NCBI GenBank assembly: GCA_041394705.1
Contig: JAWKHS010000010.1
Location: 124,001-188,000, forward strand
Origin: Vicinamibacterales bacterium
GTDB taxonomy: Bacteria > Acidobacteriota > Vicinamibacteria > Vicinamibacterales > UBA2999
Direction: 5' to 3'
Length of the DNA stretch: 64,000 nucleotides
Made by a program: the position numbers and the translations under genes. The notes under the pieces are model-generated. The model had not been told where the DNA came from and made no database searches. It saw only the letters and a program-made list of their open reading frames with translations. Below, piece after piece: positions 50,871 to 59,024 of the stretch. Position 1 is the stretch's first letter. Every line of letters begins with the position of its first letter.

Positions 50871-51362
50871 ATGTCGACGACTCGCGTGCGCACCGTGACC
50901 TGGGACGATCCGGCCGTCACGGCACCGGCCTTCACGGCCGGACCGGGCCTCGAGGTCCTTCGGCGGTCGCTCGCCGGCGCCTTCCCTCCCTCGCCCATGG
51001 CGCAGCTGATGGGCCTGGAACTGGTCGACGCGGCCCCCGGAACGGCGGTGTTCGCGGCGGATCCCGGTGAGCACCTCTACAACCCGTCGGGCGTCGTCCA
51101 CGGCGGGTTCGCGGCGACCATTCTCGATTCCGCCGTCGGCTGCGCCGTCTACACGACGGTCGAGGGCGGCGACACCTACACGACCATCGAACTGAAGGTG
51201 AACTACGTCAAGGCCATCACGACGGCCACGGGACGGGTCCGGGCCACCGGGCGCGTGCTGCACCGCGGCCGGCGCACCGTCGTGGCGGAAGGACGACTGG
51301 AAGACGCGTCCGGCCGGCTGCTGGCCCACGCCACTACGACCTGCCTCGTGATCCCGGCCTGA
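50871..51362 (+). CDS. PaaI-family thioesterase (hotdog fold)
   Basis: A 163-residue acyl-CoA thioesterase of the PaaI/YbgC hotdog group. It has AQLMGLELVDAAPGTAVFAADPGEHLYNPSGVVHGGFAATILDSAVGCA, where VVHGGFAATILDSA is the active-site region with the catalytic Asp. YTTIELKVNYVKAITTATGRVRATGRVLHRGRRTVVAEGRL follows. The substrate is unknown. ATG 50871 is chosen; an ATG at 50853 would add six residues. The gene is probably transcribed with the upstream outer-membrane-like gene. Confidence 0.92.
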   Translation: MSTTRVRTVTWDDPAVTAPAFTAGPGLEVLRRSLAGAFPPSPMAQLMGLELVDAAPGTAVFAADPGEHLYNPSGVVHGGFAATILDSAVGCAVYTTVEGGDTYTTIELKVNYVKAITTATGRVRATGRVLHRGRRTVVAEGRLEDASGRLLAHATTTCLVIPA

Positions 51363-51404
51363 ACGCCGCGGCCCCTGGGGCGCGCCATCGCCCGATGAGC
51401 GGCG

Positions 51405-52337
51405 TCAGCGCGGCACCAGGATGACCGTCTCCACCCGGTCGATGGACGCCGGATCCACCGGCGCCCCGACCCGCCCGTCCTCCACGGCGTGCACGCCGTA
51501 GCCGAGGGCGGCCATCTCGCCCAGGAGCGCGACGGGCGTCGTGCCCGACACCCGCTGCAACTGCTCGGGGTGCACCTCCGACAGCACGAACGGCCGGTCC
51601 TCCGCGAGCAGACGGCGGGCGCCGCGTACCACCTGCGGCTCGGCACCCTCGACGTCCATCTTGAGGAACCGGACGGGACGCCGGAGACCGGCGTCGTCCA
51701 GTCGCACCGTCGGCACGCGGGCGGTCGCGAGGCCGTCGGCCGCGTCGTTCGCAGCGGCGAGGAAGGCACCGCCCGTGTTGAGGGTCTCGCGCGCGAAGCG
51801 CAGCAGGGCCTCGCCCGTCGTGTCGGACACGGCTGCGCGATGGAGCTGCAGGCGCCCGCCGAACCCGCTCTCGGCGATCGAGCGCTCGAGCAGATCCGCG
51901 TTGCGGTCCAGCGGCTCGAACGCATGCACGCGCCCGGTCGCGCCGACTGCGTCGGCCAGCTGCAGCGCGAAGAACCCGATGTGGGCGCCGACGTCCACGG
52001 CGGTGTCTCCGGGCCGGACCAGTGACACGGCCAGGGCCGCCGCCGCGCGTTCGTAGCCATCGCGCAGGATCGGCAGCCCGATCACGTGATCCGCGAGGTC
52101 GATCCACAGCCGCGCGCCGCCGAGCGGCTTGATGACGAGCGCGGGCCCGCCGTGGCCGGCCGCGTCGGGATTCTTCAGCCGGAACTCCTCCGACGCCATG
52201 ATGTCGCGCCGCAGCTCCTCGCTCGTCCGCCAGGCGCGCAGCTTCGGCTCGATCGCCTGCTCGCTCTCCGGGTCCCGGTCGAGCAGCAGCCGATACGCCC
52301 ACACCACGTGCTCCCGGCCGATTCTCGCCTCGCTCAT
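51405..52337 (-). CDS. FkbM-family methyltransferase with N-terminal DUF4214-like segment
   Basis: A 310-residue FkbM methyltransferase, a family that methylates sugars or polyketides. Residues 10-60 (VVWAYRLLLDRDPESEQ ... DIMASEEFRLKNP) resemble DUF4214, which is common in cell-envelope methyltransferases. The SAM domain has DTAVDVGAHIGFFALQLADAVG, VHAFEPLDRNADLLERSI and the FLKMDVEGAEPQVVRGARRLL motif typical of FkbM. ATG 52337 overlaps the upstream membrane gene stop (ATGA), making one unit with the GT-C-like and HupE genes. A sugar-methylation role at the surface is inferred. Confidence 0.88.
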   Translation of the reverse strand: MSEARIGREHVVWAYRLLLDRDPESEQAIEPKLRAWRTSEELRRDIMASEEFRLKNPDAAGHGGPALVIKPLGGARLWIDLADHVIGLPILRDGYERAAAALAVSLVRPGDTAVDVGAHIGFFALQLADAVGATGRVHAFEPLDRNADLLERSIAESGFGGRLQLHRAAVSDTTGEALLRFARETLNTGGAFLAAANDAADGLATARVPTVRLDDAGLRRPVRFLKMDVEGAEPQVVRGARRLLAEDRPFVLSEVHPEQLQRVSGTTPVALLGEMAALGYGVHAVEDGRVGAPVDPASIDRVETVILVPR

Positions 52338-54058
52338 CGCGCCACTCTCCCCTGCACCGCCACTGCCGCCCCGCCGTGACACGCCGAGGCATCGACGCGC
52401 ACCACGCTCACGTAGCTGTCGCGCGAGAACACCTGCGGCAGCGGCAGGTCCACGTCCTGGCGATCCGTGTCCTCGAACGCGATCACCTGCCGCCCGGCGT
52501 CCGAGGCGACCGTCACCGTGCACGGGCGGCGGCCCCGGACGCCGATGACGGCCGACGACAGCCGGACCGGCGCGCGCACGAGCAGCTCGGTCGTCTCCCC
52601 GGGCGCCACCGCCACCCAGCCGTCCCGCGCGGGTCCGGCGTCCTCGTCGAGGAGCGCCAGGAACACCTGCGGATCGTGGCCTTGCGGCACCCGGCCGCGG
52701 CCCTGATCGAGGATCACGGGAAAGTCCGACGCGCCCGTGAGCTCCAGCGGCAGCCACTCGAACTGCGGCGCGCGCGTGGCCAGCCACGGCTCCTTCGCGG
52801 CGAGGAACGGATGGCGGTACGCGGGCCAGAGGAACGCGAGCCCGACGGCCGCGAGCGCCACCGGACGCCACGAGCGGATCGGCGGCATCAGCACGAACAC
52901 CGCGCCCGCCACGCTGAGGAAGTAGCGGTTGCCGATCGGGCCGCCTCCGCCGGACCAGGTGTAGGGCATCCACACGACCGTCACGAGGGCGACACCGCCC
53001 AGCGCCGCGGCGAGCAGCCACTGCCACGGCTGCTTGCGGCGCTCGACGGCCAGCCACGCGATGAACACGAGCAGCCACGTCCAGCCGAACGGAACGAGGC
53101 CGAAGTGGCGTCCGGCCACGAAGTACTCGAGGTTGGCGAGGACGCTGGCCGCCCGCCCCTCGTCGCCGACGGGCGTCAGGATCGTGTCGGTGGCCAGGTC
53201 GATGCCCGTCGTCTCGAACGTGCCGCCCTGCTCGTCGAACGGGAAACGTCCGTAGAAGGTCTTGCGGGCGCCGCCCTGGTAGTTCGCCTCGCCGGCGATC
53301 CAGGCGTTGGCGCCGAACAGCAGCGCGACGAGCACCGCGTAGCCGGCGGCCAGGCCCAGCGCACGCCGCGTTCGCCAGCCGGCGTTGGCCAGGACCAGGG
53401 GCGCCGCCAGCGGCAGCACGATCGGCTTCGAGAAGGTCGCCAGTGCCAGGAGCACCAGCGCGATGGCGAGTCGCCAGCGCGGGACCGGCGAAACGCCGCG
53501 CGACACGCCGGCCACGAACGCGAGGAAGACCAGCACGAAGTTGGCGAGGTCGGACGTGAGCCACGCGCCGTAGAGGGGCACGACCGAGGCGCCGACGAAC
53601 AGGCCGGCGAAGGCCACGGCGGGGCCGGCCCGCGAACCCGAGGACGCCCACCATGCCCCGGCCGCGGCGGCCGTCAGCAGCAGGACGACGTTCAGCACCA
53701 GCAGGCCCGACAGCCCGAACGCGCGGACGAACGGCGCCGCGAGCAGTCCGTGGACGAACGCCTTGCCGAACCGGAGCTGTCCCGTCGCGTCGCGCTTGAG
53801 GAAGATCCCTTCCGGCCCGGTGCCGTACCACTGGCGGAAGCGCGCGTAGTCACGGGCGTCGAATCGGAGGTCGCCGTCGTCCGCGAGGCTGGCGGCGATG
53901 GCGATGTAGGTCGACTCGTCGCCCTTGAGCCCGCCCACGATCGCAACGGCGGGATCCCGCGCCGGCTGCGCCGCGACGGGAGGCGCGCCGCACACCACGA
54001 TCGCCGCGAGAAGGACCAGGGCCGCGCCGGAGATGCCCGGTCGGCCGGCCGGGCTCAT
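52334..54058 (-). CDS. polytopic membrane protein, GT-C glycosyltransferase-like
   Basis: A 574-residue inner-membrane protein. The N-terminal signal-like segment is followed by GLKGDESTYIAIAASLADDGDLRFDARDYARF, which resembles the first loop of ArnT/PMT-type glycosyltransferases (acidic DE pair, then Tyr/Leu/Asp pattern). About ten transmembrane helices follow, with a loop NYQGGARKTFYGRFPF and YTWSGGGGPIGNRYFLS. The C-terminal 110 residues are a soluble periplasmic beta domain. The GT-C assignment is from pattern only. ATG 54058 overlaps the HupE-like stop (ATGA), and its stop overlaps the FkbM start. Confidence 0.75.
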   Translation of the reverse strand: MSPAGRPGISGAALVLLAAIVVCGAPPVAAQPARDPAVAIVGGLKGDESTYIAIAASLADDGDLRFDARDYARFRQWYGTGPEGIFLKRDATGQLRFGKAFVHGLLAAPFVRAFGLSGLLVLNVVLLLTAAAAGAWWASSGSRAGPAVAFAGLFVGASVVPLYGAWLTSDLANFVLVFLAFVAGVSRGVSPVPRWRLAIALVLLALATFSKPIVLPLAAPLVLANAGWRTRRALGLAAGYAVLVALLFGANAWIAGEANYQGGARKTFYGRFPFDEQGGTFETTGIDLATDTILTPVGDEGRAASVLANLEYFVAGRHFGLVPFGWTWLLVFIAWLAVERRKQPWQWLLAAALGGVALVTVVWMPYTWSGGGGPIGNRYFLSVAGAVFVLMPPIRSWRPVALAAVGLAFLWPAYRHPFLAAKEPWLATRAPQFEWLPLELTGASDFPVILDQGRGRVPQGHDPQVFLALLDEDAGPARDGWVAVAPGETTELLVRAPVRLSSAVIGVRGRRPCTVTVASDAGRQVIAFEDTDRQDVDLPLPQVFSRDSYVSVVRVDASACHGGAAVAVQGRVAR

Positions 54059-55371
54059 GAACGCTCGGCCCCGGCGTCGGGCGCCGCCCCGACGAGCGGA
54101 CGCACGAGGTGCGCGGCCAGCACCGCCAGGACGGCCAGCATCGCCCACCGCAGCACGGCGGCCATGAACGCCGCGTCCACCGTCGGCCAGACGATCGGGT
54201 ACTGCCGCAGCACGGCCCAGCGGTCGGTCAGCCAGTGCCAGGACGTGTGCGCCACGAACGCCGACGCGATGACGACGCCGAGCCGCTCGTCCACGACCCG
54301 GCCGAACACGACGGCGAGCACGGGCAGCAGGACCGCCAGGACCAGCAGCTGCCCCAGCTCCACGCCGACGTTGAAGGACAGGAGCGAGGTCAGCAGGTGC
54401 CGGCCCGCGAACTGCAGCGACTCGCGAAGCGCGAACGAGAAGCCGAATCCGTGCACCAACCCGAAGCCGAACGTCACGACCCACCGACGCTGCAGGTGCG
54501 CGCCGGTGATGTTCTCGATCGCCATGTACACGATCGAGGCCGCGATCAGGGTCTCGATGAGCGGGGGGAACCACAGGGCGCTCGGCGCCATGTCGAACGC
54601 CGAGGCGATGAGCGTGATGGAGTGCGCCACCGTGAAGGCCGTCACGACGGCCACGAGCGGGCGCAGGCGCCGGAACGGGATCACCAGCGCGAAGAGGAAC
54701 AGCAGGTGGTCCGTCCCGTCGAGGATGTGGAAGAAGCCGTCCTTGACGAAGCGGAACGCCGCCTGGTGCCAGCGCGGATCGAGCTGCACGATGCCCGGGT
54801 CGCCGTGCACGTCGAAGGCGCGCTCCGGGTTGCCGGGGCTCAGGAGGCGCATCACCACGTTCACCCGGAGCCCGAGGCGCGTCAGGCCGGGGCGGATGGC
54901 GAAGCGGGACTGGTCGGACCGGATCGGATACTCGAAGCGGACGTCGAGGAGTCCGTCCTCCCAATAGAGGTCGGTGTCCTCGGGGAGCGGGGGCGCCGCC
55001 AGGTGCGCCTCGGCCTCGTCGAAGCTGGCGAACGAGCGGTCGGAGGGCAGCGACACCCGGGCCGCCGAGACGGCCTGTGGCTTCGGCAGCGGCTCGCCGT
55101 CCTCGAACAACTCGACGAAATCGCCGATCCAGAGCATGGCCGCATCGTCGAGCGTGCGCTGGACGCGCGCGACGTCGAGGAAGCCGTTCTCGCGGGTCGG
55201 GATGTCCACGTCGCGCATGGCCTTCAACGGCGCGCGGACGAGGAACACCAGCGTGTGGCCCTGGGGCTTCAGGAAGGTCTGAACCGTGACTTCGTTGGGA
55301 ATTTCGTGCGCGCCCGGCCGGGCGGCGAGCAGCAGGCAGCCGGCGAGCGCCAGCGCGACGGTTCGCTTCAC
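54055..55371 (-). CDS. HupE/UreJ_2 family membrane protein
   Basis: A 438-residue protein. Signal peptide to about residue 23, ending ARPGAHEIP, then a periplasmic domain of about 200 residues rich in strands. Six or seven membrane helices follow. The diagnostic FFHILDGTDHLLFLFALVIPFR motif marks the HupE/UreJ_2 family, as do TAFTVAHSITLIASAF and FGFGLVHGFGFSFALRE. HupE members are linked to nickel or other metal transport in hydrogenase and urease clusters, but this branch has no such neighbours. The GTG at 55371 is the best start. It heads a three-gene coupled unit with the GT-C-like and FkbM genes. Confidence 0.85.
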   Translation of the reverse strand: MKRTVALALAGCLLLAARPGAHEIPNEVTVQTFLKPQGHTLVFLVRAPLKAMRDVDIPTRENGFLDVARVQRTLDDAAMLWIGDFVELFEDGEPLPKPQAVSAARVSLPSDRSFASFDEAEAHLAAPPLPEDTDLYWEDGLLDVRFEYPIRSDQSRFAIRPGLTRLGLRVNVVMRLLSPGNPERAFDVHGDPGIVQLDPRWHQAAFRFVKDGFFHILDGTDHLLFLFALVIPFRRLRPLVAVVTAFTVAHSITLIASAFDMAPSALWFPPLIETLIAASIVYMAIENITGAHLQRRWVVTFGFGLVHGFGFSFALRESLQFAGRHLLTSLLSFNVGVELGQLLVLAVLLPVLAVVFGRVVDERLGVVIASAFVAHTSWHWLTDRWAVLRQYPIVWPTVDAAFMAAVLRWAMLAVLAVLAAHLVRPLVGAAPDAGAERS

Positions 55372-55514
55372 GTTCGCGAGCGTACCGACTCGCCCCCCGG
55401 TCTGGCAAGGCCGTCCGGGGCGCCCGCCGGCTCCGGATGACAGACGGCAATCCGTGTATACTCGCCGGGTTTGCGGTTCCGCCTTGGGGGGCGGGGCCTG
55501 TTCTGGAGGCATTC

Positions 55515-56780
55515 ATGAGCCGAGTCATTCGCTCGCGCAAGGTCCGAATCGGGAGCGCCCTGGCCGCCCTGGCCCTGGCGCTGGGTCTGAGCGCGTCCTG
55601 GATGGAGCAGCGCGCCGTGGTCGAGGCGCAGGCGGGTGCGGTCGCCCCCCGCTTCGAAGTGGACCCGATGTGGCCGAAGCCGATGCCCAACAACTGGGTC
55701 CTCGGCCAGACCATCGGGCTGACCGTGGACGACCGGGATCACATCTGGCTCATCCACCGCGGCAACGACCCCGGCACGGCCGGCCTCGACCGCACGGAGC
55801 TCGCCGTGGTGACGCCCGGCGGTCCGCGCGTGGGCGAGTGCTGCGACCCGGCGCCGCCGGTGCTCGAGTTCGACGCCGAGGGCAACCTGGTCGGCTCCTG
55901 GGGCGGACGCAAGGAAGGCGCCCCCTATGAGTGGCCGGAGTCGAACCACGGCATCGTCGTGGACCACAAGGGCTTCGTCTGGATCGGCGGCAACGGCCCC
56001 GGTGACGCGCACATCCTGAAGTTCACGCGCGACGGCAAGTTCGTGGCGCAGTACGGCAAGGCCTACGCGCGGAAGGATCCGAAGTCGCCGCAGGAGAAGC
56101 CGACGTTCATCGCGAACAGCCACGACATGAACAACTTCGGCCGCGTGGCCAAGATCTTCATCGATCCGAGGGCCAACGAGGGCTACGTGGCCGACGGGTA
56201 TTTCAACCACCGCGTCGCCGTCATCGACCTCGACAACGGCAAGATCAAGCGCTACTGGGGCGCCTACGGCAAGCCGCCGACGGACGAGAACCTGGGCCGC
56301 TACGTGCCCGGCCAGCCGCCCGCGCAGCAGTTCCGGAACCCCGTGCACTGCGCCGAGGTCTCGGTGGACGGCATGGTCTACGTGTGCGACCGCCCGAACG
56401 ACCGCGTGCAGGTCTTCGACAAGACCGGCAAGTTCATCACCGAGCACTTCATCGAGACCAACACGCTGGCCGACGGGTCCGTGTGGGACATCGCGTTCTC
56501 GAAGGACCCCGGCCAGAAGTATCTCTACATGGCCGACGGCGTGAACGAGCACGTCCGCATCTTCGACCGGAAGTCGATGACCGAGCTCACCAACTTCGGC
56601 TACGGCGGCCGGCAGCCCGGCATGTTCCTGGGCGTCCACTCGATCGCCACCGACTCGAAGGGCAACATCTACACGACCGAGACCTACACCGGAAAGCGCC
56701 TGCAGAAGTTCGTCTTCAAGGGCGAGGGTCCGGTGACCGCGAAGAAGCAGGGCGTGCCCTGGCCGAAGAGCGGGAACTGA
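55515..56780 (+). CDS. exported NHL-repeat beta-propeller protein
   Basis: A 421-residue secreted protein with a signal peptide (to about residue 36) and an NHL-type six-bladed beta-propeller. Blade-like repeats are LTVDDRDHIWLIHRG, GIVVDHKGFVWIGGNG, YVADGYFNHRVAVIDLDNGKIKRYWG, GMVYVCDRPNDRVQVFDKTGKFI and GNIYTTETYTGKRLQKFVFKG. It resembles the peptidyl-alpha-hydroxyglycine alpha-amidating lyase family, but the substrate is unknown. ATG 55515 has TGGAGGC upstream. A c-type cytochrome follows after a strong terminator; the pairing suggests a periplasmic oxidation or scavenging function. Confidence 0.88.
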   Translation: MSRVIRSRKVRIGSALAALALALGLSASWMEQRAVVEAQAGAVAPRFEVDPMWPKPMPNNWVLGQTIGLTVDDRDHIWLIHRGNDPGTAGLDRTELAVVTPGGPRVGECCDPAPPVLEFDAEGNLVGSWGGRKEGAPYEWPESNHGIVVDHKGFVWIGGNGPGDAHILKFTRDGKFVAQYGKAYARKDPKSPQEKPTFIANSHDMNNFGRVAKIFIDPRANEGYVADGYFNHRVAVIDLDNGKIKRYWGAYGKPPTDENLGRYVPGQPPAQQFRNPVHCAEVSVDGMVYVCDRPNDRVQVFDKTGKFITEHFIETNTLADGSVWDIAFSKDPGQKYLYMADGVNEHVRIFDRKSMTELTNFGYGGRQPGMFLGVHSIATDSKGNIYTTETYTGKRLQKFVFKGEGPVTAKKQGVPWPKSGN

Positions 56781-56808
56781 CGCGCTGCGGCGCGACGGCG
56801 TCCAATCG

Positions 56809-56840
56809 ACGGCGGCGGCCTCCGGGCCGCCGCCGTTTTT
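56809..56840 (+). terminator. intrinsic terminator after NHL-repeat gene
   Basis: ACGGCGGCGGCC (56809-56820) pairs with GGCCGCCGCCGT (56825-56836) around TCCG, followed by TTTT and CTTT. It is the strongest Rho-independent terminator here. The cytochrome gene lies beyond it and must have its own promoter or rely on readthrough. Confidence 0.85.
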
Positions 56841-56930
56841 CTTTGGCCGCGGGCCTGCCGGAACCGGGCCGCGAGGGACGCCGCCCGGAGATCCCGGCGG
56901 GATTTGCTACTCTGTAGGCAAGGAGACGCA

Positions 56931-57356
56931 ATGACATTCGCGAAGGTCGGTTTCGTGCTCGTGCCGGCGGCCTGGCTGTTCCTGGTCACGGCGGCCCCGG
57001 AGGCCGCGCAGTCGAAGAGCGTGGTCGACGGCGTCTTCACCGAGGCGCAGGCCACCCGCGGCAACGAGGTGTACCAGCGGGAGTGCAGTTCGTGCCACGG
57101 CGAAGGACTGGGCGGCGACGGGTTCGCGCCCGCGCTGGCCGGCACCGAGTTCCTGGGCAACTGGAACGGCACGACGGTCGGGGATCTCTACGATCGCATC
57201 CGGATCTCGATGCCTCCGAGCAACCCGTCGTCGGTGAACGCCCAGGCCAAGGCCGACATCATCGCCCACGTCTTCAAGGCCAACAAGTACCCGGCCGGCA
57301 AGGAAGAGCTGACGCCCGACACCCTCAAGCCCATCAAGATCGAGCTGCCCAAGTAG
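56931..57356 (+). CDS. c-type cytochrome
   Basis: A 141-residue monohaem cytochrome c with a signal peptide (MTFAKVGFVLVPAAWLFLVTAAPEAAQ). The haem-binding motif CSSCH is in YQRECSSCHGEGLGGDGFAPALAG, and IRISMPPSNPSS supplies a methionine as likely axial ligand. AKADIIAHVFKANKYPAG is typical of class I cytochromes. It probably accepts electrons from a periplasmic dehydrogenase; the neighbouring NHL protein is a candidate partner by context only. The ATG follows AAGGAGA. Confidence 0.9.
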   Translation: MTFAKVGFVLVPAAWLFLVTAAPEAAQSKSVVDGVFTEAQATRGNEVYQRECSSCHGEGLGGDGFAPALAGTEFLGNWNGTTVGDLYDRIRISMPPSNPSSVNAQAKADIIAHVFKANKYPAGKEELTPDTLKPIKIELPK

Positions 57357-57383
57357 CCGCCGACCCACGACTCCCGTCGGCGG
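57357..57383 (+). terminator. possible hairpin after cytochrome gene
   Basis: CCGCCGAC (57357-57364) pairs with GTCGGCGG (57376-57383) around an 11-base loop, immediately after the stop. There is no T tract, so termination is uncertain. It is the only structure seen in the 263-base gap to the next gene. Confidence 0.35.
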
Positions 57384-57619
57384 ACGTACACGCTTGGTGT
57401 CCCGATATTGAACACCCTGTGCCGCGGCAGCCCACGAGGCCGCCGCGCACAGGCCTCCCTCCCTGGTTCTGCCTTCCGGAACCCCACCGAAATCGAACGA
57501 ATCGCGCAAGAACCTCAGCGGCCGCGGCCCGCGGCCGACCACAAGCCGCCGCGACGATCCGCGGCACGCCGGTTGCGTAGGAACGAGGCGTGCTGGACAC
57601 GCCGAGGCCCCTCGCGTCG

Positions 57620-57787
57620 ATGCCCGCCGACCTGCTGCACCAGTGCCCGGTGTGCGGTCACGGCATGGCGGTGATGGTGGCAGAGACGCCGAAAGGCCGG
57701 CTCACGCAGTGCGCGAGCTGCGGCGAGCTGGACTATCGCCGCCACGTCGTCCTGCAGCAGGCGCCCCAGCTGCCTGGCCGCTCCTGA
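57620..57787 (+). CDS. short zinc-ribbon protein
   Basis: A 55-residue frame with two CxxC pairs, CPVCGHGMAVMV and CASCGELDYRRHV, which look like a small zinc ribbon. There is no signal peptide. The ATG at 57620 gives MPADLLHQCPVCG; an in-frame GTG at 57590 would add ten residues. The gene is short and no family is recognised, but the spaced cysteines are unlikely by chance. It could bind RNA or act as a small metal protein. Confidence 0.5.
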   Translation: MPADLLHQCPVCGHGMAVMVAETPKGRLTQCASCGELDYRRHVVLQQAPQLPGRS

Positions 57788-57886
57788 CCACGGACTGGCG
57801 CGAGGCCCACACCCCGACGCCGCCGGCTCGTGCGCGGCGCGCCCCGTGATACATGTGGGGGGCCCACCTCAACTGGAGTTCCGTCC

Positions 57887-58573
57887 ATGCCTCGCGCGTT
57901 CGCATTTGCCGCTCTGCTCTCGGCCGTCGCTTCCCCCCTCTTCGGACAGACCCCGTCCACCGGCACGGTGTTCGCCGGGGCCCAGGCGTTCGCCTCGATC
58001 GAGAAGGTCGGGGCCACCGCGGGCTTCGGTGTGCCGTGGCCGGATCAGGGCGGAACGGTCGCCGGCGGAGGTCTCGGCCTGGGCATCCAGCTGACCCCGT
58101 CAATCAGCGCCCGGCTCGAGTGGAGTGCCACCGACACCCTCAAGTCATCCTCGACGGTCGGCCCGCTCCCCCTCGTCACGTCCCCGCTGGTCGCCATGCC
58201 AAACGGGTTCCCGCATTCCGGCACCCTCCCGTTCGTGGTGGACCAGCAGTACGAGCGGCGGCGTACCTCCACGACGGCATTGGCGCTCCTCGGCTACCGC
58301 CTCGGTGGCGAGCGCCTCGGGCTCGAACTCCTCGGCGGGCTCGGTGTCGTCTACCTGGACCAGCGCGAGTCCTACGACGTGCGTATTCTGGGCGCGAGCC
58401 TGGTGCCCAGTACCGACTACCGCACCGCGGCCTACCGCGCGGTGGCGGCGGTCGGGGCCGATGTGCCCGTGGCGCTGACCCGACACGCGTCGCTCGTGCC
58501 GTCGGTCCGGGCCTGGGCGGTGGACGGCGGACTCACGCTCCGCCCGGGCGTGGGCGTCCGCTGGACCTTCTGA
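57887..58573 (+). CDS. outer-membrane beta-barrel protein
   Basis: A 228-residue exported protein with a signal peptide (LLSAVASPLFGQ). The mature part is made of alternating amphipathic strands: GAQAFASIEKV, GLGLGIQLTPSISARLEWS, STTALALLGYRLGGERLGLELLGGLGVVYL, VPVALTRHASLVPSVRAWAV and, at the end, LRPGVGVRWTF. It closes with a terminal Phe, the usual signal for the BAM complex. This fits an eight- to ten-strand barrel. GGAG lies nine bases before the ATG. Function unknown. Confidence 0.82.
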   Translation: MPRAFAFAALLSAVASPLFGQTPSTGTVFAGAQAFASIEKVGATAGFGVPWPDQGGTVAGGGLGLGIQLTPSISARLEWSATDTLKSSSTVGPLPLVTSPLVAMPNGFPHSGTLPFVVDQQYERRRTSTTALALLGYRLGGERLGLELLGGLGVVYLDQRESYDVRILGASLVPSTDYRTAAYRAVAAVGADVPVALTRHASLVPSVRAWAVDGGLTLRPGVGVRWTF

Positions 58574-58630
58574 CCCGGCCGCCGACCGCGTGCTATCCTC
58601 GATTTCTCCATTCCACGAGGGAGTGCCCGC

Positions 58631-58876
58631 GTGCCGATCTTCGAGTACACCTGCCGCGCCTGCCAGCACCAGTTCGAGACCCTCGTCCGCACCGGCGGCA
58701 CGCCCGCATGCCCGAAGTGCGCCAGCGTGGACCTCGAGAAGCTCCTGTCGCTGCCGGCCATCAAGTCGGAATCGACCCACGCGCTCGCGATGAAGGCGGC
58801 CCAGAAGCGTGACGCGAAACAGGCCGACATCAACGCCCGCACCCAGCGGGAGTACGAGCTGGCGCACGAGGACTAG
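58631..58876 (+). CDS. FmdB-family zinc-ribbon protein
   Basis: An 81-residue FmdB/CxxC_CxxC_SSSS-type protein. It starts IFEYTCRACQHQFETLVRTGGTPACPKCASVDLEKLLSLPAI, where the four cysteines (CRAC, CPKC) build a zinc ribbon. A charged helical tail follows. Such proteins are suspected regulators of amidase and other enzymes, without proven function. It begins with GTG (58631). The stop is followed directly by three exact GGGTCCC repeats and a strong hairpin. Confidence 0.9.
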   Translation: MPIFEYTCRACQHQFETLVRTGGTPACPKCASVDLEKLLSLPAIKSESTHALAMKAAQKRDAKQADINARTQREYELAHED

Positions 58877-58887
58877 GGGCGGGGATC

Positions 58888-58908
58888 GGGTCCCGGGTCC
58901 CGGGTCCC
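58888..58908. repeat. three tandem copies of GGGTCCC
   Basis: Exact 7-base unit GGGTCCC repeated three times (58888-58894, 58895-58901, 58902-58908), followed by GGGG. It lies just after the FmdB stop. Similar GGGACCC and CTCGGG tracts follow several other stop codons in the window. Confidence 0.8.
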
Positions 58909-58922
58909 GGGGTTGAAACAAC

Positions 58923-58953
58923 CAGGGCCCGGCGGGGTGACCGCCGGGCCCTG
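58923..58953. terminator. bidirectional hairpin between FmdB and TonB receptor genes
   Basis: CAGGGCCCGGCGG (58923-58935) pairs perfectly with CCGCCGGGCCCTG (58941-58953) around GGTGA. The minus-strand side is followed by GGTTGTTTC, so it can terminate the receptor transcript. On the plus strand it may also end the FmdB transcript. It nearly repeats the hairpin at 46739-46764. Confidence 0.75.
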
Positions 58954-59024
58954 ATTCACCTTCGCGTGGGCAGCATCACGTCGCAGCCCGAAGCCCGGGC
59001 CCCGAGACCCGAGACCCTCGCTCG

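Noticed and set aside
57408..57745. Small frames on both strands in the gap after the cytochrome gene
   Set aside because: Arg/Pro-rich with no ribosome-binding site or domain. Only the CxxC-containing frame at 57620 was kept.
58884..59024. A CRISPR array or satellite in the repetitive GGGTCCC tract
   Set aside because: Only three 7-base units with no spacers. It fits a post-stop GC tract and a hairpin.
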